Assembly: GCA_013360195.1 (NCBI GenBank)
Contig: JABWCQ010000001.1
Coordinates: 20,168 to 84,167, forward strand
Direction: 5' to 3'
Source: a bacterium
GTDB taxonomy: Bacteria > Electryoneota > RPQS01
Length of the DNA: 64,000 nt
In this document: positions 9,994-20,500 of the stretch, one piece after another
Layout of the letters: every line of letters starts with the position of its first letter
How positions within the stretch are numbered: position 1 is the stretch's first letter
Translations under genes and position numbers: made by a program
Notes under the pieces: generated by a model
What the model saw: the letters and a program-made list of their open reading frames with translations, nothing else
Database searches by the model: none
What the model was told of the DNA's origin: nothing

Positions 9994-10165
9994 TTTGAAC
10001 CAATTTCGCACTCTGCGCGCTGGATTCTGCAATTGGCTCGCACTTTGCGTGGTTCATTTCCACCACACTGTTCGATTTTATTCAGTTTGCGTTCTGCAAC
10101 ACCCCCGCTTTTTCGGGCACATCACTTGCCCATCGTATGAACACACAAGCCGAAGGATGAAAAGT

Positions 10166-10723
10166 ATGTTGCCGCTGATTTTGTTGATGCTCCTCTGCAC
10201 TGCCGCGTTCGCGGATGATAATGCACCCGTGCAAATTAATTTCAATCTTGTGCAGGTCAACAAATACGCCGGTCAGGAGGATGTGCTGGGAAATATCCAG
10301 ACTCCCGGACAGCGAATTGTCATTGATGTCGGCAACGGCGAAACCATGCTGCAATATCTTGCTGCGGCGGCCAAAGTCCCCGTTAAGGTGCGGCAGTTCA
10401 CGACAAGCGGCCCGGGAAGCTCAACCGATGCGCATGTCGTCGAATGGGAGACGTTTCGTGTGTTCACCGCTCCCAGCGGGACGGATTCATTCAAAGTGAT
10501 GTCGTCCCGCACCGGATGCCCCGGTACGGAAGTGGCACCTTCGGTTGCGGTCTCGTTCGCGTCAAAGGGCGGCTGGAGCGACCCGATTCGCTTCGGTCCT
10601 TTGACCTCGAACACCACCTGCCCCCTTGGACACGGCTTCACGCTCGAAGTCGTCGGGCAAGGTTCACAACCGCCGCGCATAAAACTCATAGAAGCAGGTT
10701 CAACCATGATGGGTAAACGATAG
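10166..10723 (+). CDS. Exported protein of unknown function
   Basis: A 185-residue protein that I do not recognise. The signal peptide MLPLILLMLLCTAAFADDNA is clear. The mature part looks all-beta (VQINFNLVQVNKYAG, RIVIDVGNG, TFRVFTAPSG) and has two cysteines (SRTGCPG, NTTCPLGHG) that could form a disulfide. The second ATG at 10166 is preferred over 10157 because AAGGA lies eight bases ahead of it. The gene follows ftsH after about 170 bases without a gene and ends just before a strong hairpin terminator, so it closes the + strand block. Confidence 0.65.
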   Translation: MLPLILLMLLCTAAFADDNAPVQINFNLVQVNKYAGQEDVLGNIQTPGQRIVIDVGNGETMLQYLAAAAKVPVKVRQFTTSGPGSSTDAHVVEWETFRVFTAPSGTDSFKVMSSRTGCPGTEVAPSVAVSFASKGGWSDPIRFGPLTSNTTCPLGHGFTLEVVGQGSQPPRIKLIEAGSTMMGKR

Positions 10724-10752
10724 GGTGGATGCAGCGACACTTGGAAAAAGGA

Positions 10753-10784
10753 GAAGCGGGCGATGAGTAATCATCGCCCGCTTC
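10753..10784 (+). terminator. Hairpin terminator after the + strand housekeeping block
   Basis: A perfect 14-bp stem (GAAGCGGGCGATGA / TCATCGCCCGCTTC) encloses a GTAA loop. The tail GTTTGT is only weakly U-rich. It lies 29 bases after the stop of the exported-protein gene and suits a terminator or RNA-end stabiliser. Confidence 0.75.
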
Positions 10785-10980
10785 GTTTGTCCGAATCGAT
10801 GCTTACTCTCAATTGGTGCACCTCCATGGATGCACCTCACCATCTCCCGCTTATCAAGCCTCCCGACCCCAAATCATGCCTCTCGAAAATCCTCTTCGCC
10901 AACGTAAGTTCAATGCCAGAACCCTCTAATTGCAAATTGAACAAATGTTTGAATAAAATATTATTTTGAGGAACAAACTA

Positions 10981-11010
10981 TTGACATCTTGTGTATATAT
11001 ATCGTATATT
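10981..11010 (+). promoter_or_regulatory. Sigma-70-type promoter with no gene downstream
   Basis: TTGACA at 10981-10986 and TATATT at 11005-11010 are separated by 18 bases in a strongly AT-rich stretch. The next + strand gene is more than 9 kb away, and the following DNA holds only a small hairpin and the 3' ends of - strand genes. It could drive a short RNA of about 60 bases ending at the 11057-11073 hairpin, or it could be spurious. The rest of the 10785-11096 gap holds nothing else that I can identify. Confidence 0.4.
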
Positions 11011-11049
11011 AGATGCAATCACTGATTTGACAATCCAATGAGTTGGCAC

Positions 11050-11073
11050 AAAAAAAGGCGCGTGTTGCGCGCC
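11050..11073 (-). terminator. Rho-independent terminator of the uvrA-to-DUF4846 operon
   Basis: Read on the - strand, a GGCGCG/CGCGCC stem with a five-base loop is followed by seven U residues (A-run 11050-11056 on the + strand). It lies about 24 bases after the stop of the DUF4846 gene, exactly where the - strand operon should end. Confidence 0.85.
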
Positions 11074-11096
11074 CTCTTTATGATAATAGAATGCGA

Positions 11097-11897
11097 TTAC
11101 AGATTCAGCCGTATCCGTCTCAACTCCGCCTTCGATCCGGCTCCAATCTCAAACTTCGCTCCGTCAAGCGTGTACCATTCTGAAACTCCTTGAACCGGAG
11201 AGAAGGGACGAGGTAAATAGAGCGCTGTGCTGGGGGTACCGCACATACCTAATAGCAAAAGCCGCTCGCCCTTTTGATTGCGGCACAGATCCATTACTAT
11301 CCCCACCCAGCTTTCTTTCTCGTTGCGCAGCGCGACAATCAAATCGCCAATCGCAATCGAGTCGTCCACTATCGCTTGAGTCTCACGTCGTAGGGCAATC
11401 GCACCCATCTCTTCGGCGACAAAACTCAGATAGCGCTCATAATTGGACTGACTTCCGTCAGGTGTCGTCTGCTGGATAAATGTGATTCTGCCGCCGCTCT
11501 TTCGCGGGCGCAGTCCCTCGTACCAGTCGCTCCACCGCGCCGCCTGCCCGTTGTCAAGCGGAAATGCGATATCGCCGCGACGCCCGTGTTCCCACAGATA
11601 CTGTCCCCACAGCCGCACAATGCCGTCAACCCCGACGTCCCGTGAATTGTCAAACGGCTGGATAGCCGTCTTGCCGATGACATTCTCGTCGCAGAGTAAT
11701 GTCTTGCCGTCACCCGCCAAAATCTCGCCCGGCGGATAGAGTTTCGTGTCACGCAGTGTCTTGGCGAAATCTCCCGCCACCTTGCTCACTCGCTCGTAAC
11801 CCGGTGGTGTCTGAATATTGCCAATGGTCTGTGCAGTGCCCGCCGATGCAAGAAGGGCAGCGATCAGGATTGTGACGAGAATTTTCATAGGTCTCAT
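11097..11897 (-). CDS. DUF4846 domain-containing exported protein
   Basis: A 266-residue protein with a signal peptide (MKILVTILIAALLASAGTAQ). The mature region fits the DUF4846 family: PPGYERV near the start, FAKTLRDTKLYPP, a VDGIVRLWGQYLW segment, and a C-terminal half with MDLCRNQKGERLLLLGMCG and SEWYTLD, matching the family's usual ...SPWYSL ending. The biochemical role of the family is not established. ATG 11897 overlaps the stop of the upstream tauE gene as ATGA, so coupled translation is likely; the internal ATG at 11888 is also possible. It is the last gene of the operon. Confidence 0.75.
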   Translation of the reverse strand: MRPMKILVTILIAALLASAGTAQTIGNIQTPPGYERVSKVAGDFAKTLRDTKLYPPGEILAGDGKTLLCDENVIGKTAIQPFDNSRDVGVDGIVRLWGQYLWEHGRRGDIAFPLDNGQAARWSDWYEGLRPRKSGGRITFIQQTTPDGSQSNYERYLSFVAEEMGAIALRRETQAIVDDSIAIGDLIVALRNEKESWVGIVMDLCRNQKGERLLLLGMCGTPSTALYLPRPFSPVQGVSEWYTLDGAKFEIGAGSKAELRRIRLNL

Positions 11898-12622
11898 TTG
11901 AAAAAGAATAGAAAGCGCACGCCAACTGCCGCCAACACTGCCAGCAAAATTCCGCGAAATACCCGTGCGCGCATCCGCGATACCAGAACTTTGCCAAAAT
12001 ACGAACCTGCAACCATCAACGCCATTAGCGGCAGCAAGAGCAACACATCTTTCATCGTCAGGATGCTCGTTCCTCCCCACACAGCGATTTTGGCCACGTG
12101 AGTTCCTGCTGCTGCAAGAGCTTCTGTGCCGAGAAAGCTCTCTTTAATCAATCCGTATCTCAAGAAATACGGCGCGATGATCAACCCCGAGCCGCCTACT
12201 ACGCCGCTCGAAACTCCGGCCGGGATTCCAATCCACGACATGGACCGCAAATCTGCCGATTTAGGCCACTGCACTCGCAGAAAATTCAACAGCACGTAGA
12301 TGACGAGATACGCGCCTAATATCCGCGCAATCCATATTGCCGGAAGATATGCGTAACCCAGCGCGCCCAGCGCCGCTCCCGGAATTGCCGTCAGCAGAAA
12401 TGCTCGCAAGACCTGCCAGTTGATTCCGGCTCGCGCAAACCACGCCCGCGAAAAATTACCGGCCAGCAGCAGCAGCGACAGATATGGCACGGCCAGCTTC
12501 ATCCCGACAATCTCAGCCAAGATCGGCAGATAGACCATGCCGCCGCCGACGCCCGCAATCCCCGAAACTGTCGAGGCCAGCAGTGCGCCGGCGGCCAATA
12601 TCATGTAATCAGTCAGCGGCAA
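11894..12622 (-). CDS. TauE/SafE-family sulfite exporter-like membrane protein
   Basis: A 242-residue integral membrane protein with about seven to eight hydrophobic segments. The N-terminal repeat GIAGVGGGMVYLP and the second-half repeat GVSSGVVGGSGLIIAPYF are the paired Gly-rich signatures of the TauE/SafE (DUF81) family. Members export sulfite, sulfoacetate or related anions across the inner membrane, but the substrate here cannot be inferred. It lies four bases after aspA and overlaps the DUF4846 gene by four bases, so all three are probably on one transcript. Confidence 0.88.
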   Translation of the reverse strand: MPLTDYMILAAGALLASTVSGIAGVGGGMVYLPILAEIVGMKLAVPYLSLLLLAGNFSRAWFARAGINWQVLRAFLLTAIPGAALGALGYAYLPAIWIARILGAYLVIYVLLNFLRVQWPKSADLRSMSWIGIPAGVSSGVVGGSGLIIAPYFLRYGLIKESFLGTEALAAAGTHVAKIAVWGGTSILTMKDVLLLLPLMALMVAGSYFGKVLVSRMRARVFRGILLAVLAAVGVRFLFFFK

Positions 12623-12626
12623 TGTG

Positions 12627-14045
12627 TCATCCGCCGCCTGCTCCGGCCGACTGTAAATCCGGATCCGTCAAGCGCCGAGGTTCAAGAATCTCCTTCATCT
12701 GCTCTTCGGTCAACAGTTTGTGTTCGCGAATCAGTTGCACGATGGACTTCCCCGTCTTCACCGATTCCTTGGCAAGTTCCGCGGCCTTTGCATAACCGAT
12801 ATACGGATTCATGATTGTGGCCATGCCAACGGAGGACTCAAAGTACATCCGGCAGCGTTCACGGTCAACGGTGATGCCGTCCACGCAGCGTTTACTGAAC
12901 ACTTCAATGGACGTGCTCAATATGTGCAATGCTTGCTGAAGATTGTAATTCATCACCGGCATCATGACATTGAGATCCATCTGTCCGGCATGCGCGCAGT
13001 AGGCAACGGTCTGGTCAAACCCTACGACCTGATAGCACACCTGATTCATCATTTCCGCCATTGAAGGATTGACCTTGCCCGGCATGATGGAAGAGCCCGG
13101 CTGCACGGCCGGCAAGTAGATCTCCTGTAATCCTGTCCGGGGCCCGCTGCTTAGCAATCTGAGATCGGAGACAATTTTTCCGAGCTCTAAAGCGAGCAGC
13201 CTCAATGCGGATGAAAAGTGCAGAAAGTCTCCCAGACTTTGTGTCACCTCAAACAGGTCTTCTGCAGGGTGAAACGCTATGCCGGTTCGGGCGGAGATTT
13301 CCTTTGCCACTCGCGCGCGATATTCAGGATGAGCATTCATACCCGTTCCCGCTGCCGTACCGCCCAGATTCAATTGCCGCAGACCGGCTTCCGCTTCGAC
13401 CAAACGAGCGCGGCAGCGCTTCATAATTGAGGCATAGCCGCCGAACTCTTGACCAAGTCGAATCGGTACTGCATCCTGCAAGTGCGTGCGCGCACTCTTG
13501 ATAATATCGTCAAATTCCTTCGCCTTGGCGTCGAGCGCCGAGATTATCATGTCTACAGATTTCAGCAAGTCAGGAAACTTCAGACACAAGCCAATACGCA
13601 TTGCCGCCGGATACGTGTCGTTCGTGGACTGTGCCATGTTGACGTGGTCGTTCGGATTCACCTTGCTGTAGTCACCGCGTTTCAATCCCAGTAATTCAGC
13701 CGCACGATTCGCAATCACTTCATTGACGTTCATGTTTGTCGAAGTGCCCGCGCCGGCCTGATACACATCCACTACAATCTGGTCGGCATGTTTGCCCGAC
13801 AGAAGCTCGTCTGCCGCAGAAATTATCGCCTTCGACTGCTCCTCTGTCAGCAAGTGCAAATCGCGATGCACGACTGCCGCGGAACGCTTTATCGTCACGT
13901 ATGCTCTCACAAATACAGGGTGTGGCCGCAACCCCGAAATCGGGAAGTTGGCCACTGCGCGTGCCGTTTGCACGCCGTAGTACGCATTCGCCGGGACCTG
14001 CAATTCGCCCAGCGAGTCCTTTTCAATTCTAAATTCGCTGCTCAT
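12627..14045 (-). CDS. aspA: Aspartate ammonia-lyase (fumarase/aspartase superfamily)
   Basis: A 472-residue class II fumarase/aspartase. It starts RIEKDSLGELQVPANAYYGVQT. DVYQAGAGTSTNMNVNEV, NPNDHVNMAQSTNDTYP and the flexible SS loop GSSIMPGKVNP with the catalytic Ser are all present. YSKVNPNDHVN and the region after the SS loop (MAEMMNQVCYQVVG) are closer to aspartases than to FumC. Aspartase converts L-aspartate to fumarate and ammonia. FumC remains a lesser possibility. The gene lies 20 bases downstream of nadA, which also draws on the aspartate pool. Confidence 0.85.
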   Translation of the reverse strand: MSSEFRIEKDSLGELQVPANAYYGVQTARAVANFPISGLRPHPVFVRAYVTIKRSAAVVHRDLHLLTEEQSKAIISAADELLSGKHADQIVVDVYQAGAGTSTNMNVNEVIANRAAELLGLKRGDYSKVNPNDHVNMAQSTNDTYPAAMRIGLCLKFPDLLKSVDMIISALDAKAKEFDDIIKSARTHLQDAVPIRLGQEFGGYASIMKRCRARLVEAEAGLRQLNLGGTAAGTGMNAHPEYRARVAKEISARTGIAFHPAEDLFEVTQSLGDFLHFSSALRLLALELGKIVSDLRLLSSGPRTGLQEIYLPAVQPGSSIMPGKVNPSMAEMMNQVCYQVVGFDQTVAYCAHAGQMDLNVMMPVMNYNLQQALHILSTSIEVFSKRCVDGITVDRERCRMYFESSVGMATIMNPYIGYAKAAELAKESVKTGKSIVQLIREHKLLTEEQMKEILEPRRLTDPDLQSAGAGGG

Positions 14046-14065
14046 GATCCGTTCTAATAAGTTGA

Positions 14066-15097
14066 TTATTCGTTCGCAACGCTGTCAGGTAGCTTCAAGT
14101 TGTCGCGGATCCCGCCCGTCAATTCAAACATCCGCTCGAGTGCCCTGCGCGCTCGCGAACGGTCTGGTTCGTCCACTTCTATCTGAAACCGATTCTGCTG
14201 CAATGCCTGCTCGACGTCATCCAAAGAAATCGCCTTCATAAATCTGCAAATTTTGCAAGCCCGGTAAAAATTCTTGTCAGGCACACTGATTTGCAGTAAA
14301 TCGGACAGCCCGCATTCAGTTACTGCAAGAAAGTCCGTAGCCTCGCTCGCCTGTGCGTACTCCACCATTCCCGAGGTTGACAGCGCGGCATCTGCCAACG
14401 CAACCACGTCATCGCGGCATTCCGGATGCACAAGTATCTTGATCCCCGGGATCTGCCTGCGCATGGTCATGACTGTCTCCGGTGTAATCTGGTGATGCAC
14501 GTAACAATAGCCGTCCCACGCGATAATTGTCTTCTCCGGCACGTGCAGTGCAACATGACGAGCCAAATTCTGGTCTGGAACAAACAAGATGTGCTTGCTT
14601 TCGAGCGCGCGCACGACCGAAACCGCGTTGGAGCTTGTGCAGCACGCGTCCGACTGCGCCTTCACGTCCGCCGTGGTGTTTACATACGTAACGACTTGCA
14701 AGTCGGGATAGGTGCGGCGCAATTCCGCCGCGCGTTTCGCTACATCCTCTCCAGTCGCCATGTCCGCCAGTGAGCAGCCTGCCGCGAGGTTTGGCAGCAG
14801 CACGGTCTTCTCAGGGTTGACAATTTTTGCTGTCTCAGCCATAAAGTGCACACCGCAAAACACAATCACGTCCGCGTCTTTGACCTCGGCGGCTTTCAGC
14901 GACAACCCAAGTGAGTCACCGAGAAAATCCGCAACTTCGAAGATTTCCGGGCGCTGATAGTTGTGCGCCAGCACGACGGCATTGCGCTCGCGTTTTAAGC
15001 GTTTGATTCGGTCTATCGATCCCAGCAGAGGTGCGATCCGATCCTCAGTGTAATAGTCCGGATCAAGTCGGTGGAGCTTATTGTAGAGTTCAGTCAT
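14066..15097 (-). CDS. nadA: Quinolinate synthase NadA
   Basis: A 343-residue quinolinate synthase. Typical stretches are VLAHNYQRPEIFEVADFLGD, VFCGVHFMAETAKI (Cys-81), SDACCTSSNA (Cys-152/153), HPECRDDV (Cys-227) and CKICRFMKA (Cys-281/284). Three of these cysteines should hold the [4Fe-4S] cluster. NadA condenses iminoaspartate with dihydroxyacetone phosphate to give quinolinate for NAD synthesis. No nadB or nadC is in the window, so the source of iminoaspartate is unseen. It follows the M28 peptidase gene by 10 bases. Confidence 0.95.
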   Translation of the reverse strand: MTELYNKLHRLDPDYYTEDRIAPLLGSIDRIKRLKRERNAVVLAHNYQRPEIFEVADFLGDSLGLSLKAAEVKDADVIVFCGVHFMAETAKIVNPEKTVLLPNLAAGCSLADMATGEDVAKRAAELRRTYPDLQVVTYVNTTADVKAQSDACCTSSNAVSVVRALESKHILFVPDQNLARHVALHVPEKTIIAWDGYCYVHHQITPETVMTMRRQIPGIKILVHPECRDDVVALADAALSTSGMVEYAQASEATDFLAVTECGLSDLLQISVPDKNFYRACKICRFMKAISLDDVEQALQQNRFQIEVDEPDRSRARRALERMFELTGGIRDNLKLPDSVANE

Positions 15098-15107
15098 ATC
15101 TTCGCTG

Positions 15108-17290
15108 TTACCCGTTCAAGAATCTGCGCAGATTCTTCCCCACAAGATGAAATATGTCGTCGCGCGTGAAGCCCGCCTCATAAAGCTTGCGGAATGCCGC
15201 TTTCTGGTCAGACTGGCGCATGTCGTCAAAGGATTCGCCGAAATTCAAATGCACATATCGCTGACGTCCCTTATGAAGGGTCATGAGCTGCTCGACTGTG
15301 GGCTCTCCTGTGATATCAATCAGCAGTAACGCGGAACTGACCAGTAGCGAGTCCCGAATCTCAGCCGGAGTTGACGCAAATTGTGACAGGGAAGCCGTTA
15401 CAATTCCCTGTGATCCCCACTTCTGCACTCGCGGAGACGTGTTGAAATCCAGTGGGATCAAAGCGTATGTCCCGGAGTCCTTCAGCAATTGAAAAATCTC
15501 GTCGCTCATAGCGAGCTTTGCCGCTTCTGCGCCCGGTGTCAGATTCACCAGTGACAGACCCATCTTCGTCAATGTCAGCACATCATGAACCGGCCGCTTG
15601 CTCAGACCGACTTCCGGAACAGCCAATACGACCGCGCTCTTCAATTCGTCCTGCTTATTTACCGCGTCCTTCAGGCCGCTGCTGGTGATATTCTTGTCAG
15701 CACAATATGCGTGCAGGTGCGAGGCGCTGCTGATGAGTTCAGGTATCGGTGTCGCCGAATTGTGGGGAAGCCAGGCCACCTCAATCGATGAGGACTGCTT
15801 CACTGTTCCGGTCCTGTCAATGAAGAATCCGTCCACGTCAATCGTTGTTGCGAAATATGTCATCATCCGCAGTGAATCGGAGCGGCTGGCAAGCGACGTT
15901 TGCTCGCTGCCAAGCCTGCGAATCAGTGCTTCGGAATGTCTCCCGACGTCCGCAAAGGATTCGAGGTTCAGCCAAGCTCCATCGTCACAATAGTGATGAT
16001 AGAACGGATGACTTCCCTTGGAAAAGAAGGCGACTCCCGGAGCTCCGTATTCGACAAACGGCGCGTAGTCACTGGCACCGTCCCCGTCGTAAATTGCCAA
16101 ACGAGGCGGCTTGCCGGATTCTGCGAGCGAATCCGCCCACGTTTTGCCAATTGAACCAAGAAGTTCAAGTCCAACGATAGTCGTTCCGCCGTCGCCTTGA
16201 CCAACCATGTCGAAGTTGAGCATCGCGGTAATATTGCCAAAGGGAATCGTCGGATTCTCGACGAAGTAATTGCTGCCGAGTAAACCGTCCTCTTCCGCCG
16301 TAAACCAGATGAACATCACCGACCGCTTGAGCGCCGGACCTTGCGCAACAGCCCGCGCCAGCTCGGCAATGAGAGCGCTTCCGGACGCGTTGTCATCCGC
16401 TCCGTTGTAAGGAACTTTCGCCGCGTTCAGACCACAATGGTCAAGATGCGCGCCGACGACGATAATCTCATTCTTCAGCACTGCGTCGGTTCCGTACTTG
16501 ATGGCGCACACGTTCCGCGCTTCCTTACCCTTCAACTGCCTGTTGTTAACAGTTAAGGAAACCTGCTTTCCGGTCGGAAGCGGTGTCGCCTCGCGCTTAA
16601 TCTTGTCCTGATAGCTCTTTATCGAGTAGCCGGTATTCTCCAAGAGTATCTGAAGCACGCGGTCGCCGATGTAAAGAAGCGGGAAAGCAGGGTCGTAACT
16701 CTTCTCCGAGATTGCAGCTCCATTCACGGGCATGGTCCGCTCGTGCCACATCACAGCGACTGCGCCTCTCTCTTTGGCCCACTGCAGCATCTTGCCTCGG
16801 CGATTCTCGGAAGAGAAGCTGTAGGCACTCTTGGGTTCTCCACGCAGAATGACGACAATCTTTCCATTGACGTCGACATCTCCGTAATCATTCCGTCCCT
16901 TTTCGTCGGAGACGATGCCATGCCCAACGATGACCGCTTCCGTGTTGACAAACTTCGAACCTGAGTGAGTCACGAAATTGTAATCGAGTCCGTGGACAAA
17001 GGTTATCTTGCCGAGTTCACTTCCGGATATCGACAATGATGAACCTTGTTCCTGTGTGACAAGAATCGGAACCGGTTGAAAGAATCCGTCCGTTCCGATG
17101 GGCGACAGCCCAAGTTCACGGCAATAGTCGGCCATGAATTGTTCGGCCTTTGTTCCACCGGGGTGTCCGGAACGGCGACCTTCGAACTCGTCGCCTGCAA
17201 GGACATTTGCAAGGTCGAGAGCGCGCTGCGCATCAAAAGACTGGGCGCAGAGCAGGGAAACCGAAACGAAAGTCAACAGGAATGCTCTGA

Positions 17291-17294
<4 letters not shown>
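15108..17294 (-). CDS. Secreted M28-family metallopeptidase with PA domain and extra C-terminal domain
   Basis: A 728-residue exported protein with a signal peptide [21 protein letters not shown]-like insert (about residues 95-240) precedes an M28 zinc aminopeptidase core. HLDHCG near residue 282, ADDNASGSA, the Glu-Glu pair in [17 protein letters not shown] and [10 protein letters not shown] supply the expected metal ligands and catalytic Glu. After the core, about 260 residues follow that M28 enzymes do not need; they end in [20 protein letters not shown], a pattern resembling the C-terminus of M19 membrane dipeptidases. The likely role is removal of N-terminal amino acids from peptides in the periplasm or outside. 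Its ATG overlaps the uvrA stop (ATGA). Confidence 0.88.
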
Positions 17295-20167
<2,873 letters not shown>

Positions 20168-20201
20168 CTAATTGTAAAATTGAACCTTAGTGTGAACATT
20201 T

Positions 20202-20227
20202 AATGTACCGAAAAATCAGCCGATAAT
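20202..20227 (+). promoter_or_regulatory. Possible sigma-28 (FliA-type) promoter upstream of the activator gene
   Basis: A perfect GCCGATAA (20220-20227) is preceded by TAATGTAC (20202-20209) with a 10-base gap. The flagellar sigma-28 consensus is TAAAGTTT-N11-GCCGATAA, so the -10 is ideal while the -35 and spacing are approximate. fliA is encoded in this window. It lies about 270 bases before the activator start. Weak evidence. Confidence 0.3.
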
Positions 20228-20298
20228 CAAGGCAGATGGGCAGAACACTCCACAAACCGTAGCATCTTTCGGCAACACTTTCCCTCGGCAAAAAGTGC

Positions 20299-20327
20299 TT
20301 GACAAACTCACAATCCATTAGTATATT
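20299..20327 (+). promoter_or_regulatory. Sigma-70-type promoter of the sigma-54 activator gene
   Basis: TTGACA (20299-20304), exactly 17 bases, then TATATT (20322-20327) form a near-consensus housekeeping promoter on the + strand. Transcription should start near 20335, leaving a leader of about 165 bases before ATG 20501. Confidence 0.65.
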
Positions 20328-20345
20328 GAGCGCACCTATGGCAGA

Positions 20346-20385
20346 ATATGTACTAACATGCTGCTTTTAGGAAGGATGTACATAT
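20346..20385. repeat. Inverted repeat, possible operator of the activator gene
   Basis: ATATGTAC (20346-20353) and its exact complement GTACATAT (20378-20385) are separated by 24 bases, just downstream of the expected start site of the sigma-70 promoter. The same ACATAT/ATATGT half-sites appear upstream of the sigma-54 promoters of flgC and flgF, so this may be an autoregulatory site. The rest of the 20168-20500 gap shows no gene. Confidence 0.4.
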
Positions 20386-20500
20386 ACTTGCTATAGCGAT
20401 GGCGATGGCGCGAAGTTGTGGATAAGGTTTGTTATGCTGACAATTTTCAACACGTTTGACCCCATACACCTTCGTCAGAGTCGAAGAGGAGCGCCGTCAC

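Noticed and set aside
10763..10969. 68-codon frame after the 10.75 kb terminator
   Set aside because: It starts inside the terminator hairpin, has no ribosome site, and the composition is Pro/Ser/Leu-rich without pattern.
12627..14045. Class II fumarase (FumC) instead of aspartase
   Set aside because: The SS-loop sequence alone allows both, but DVYQAGAGTSTNMN and YSKVNPNDHVN fit aspartase better. FumC is kept as a lesser option in the entry.
20168..20215. LexA box for uvrA
   Set aside because: GAACATTTAATGTAC is palindromic in part, but fits neither CTG-N10-CAG nor GAAC-N4-GTTC.
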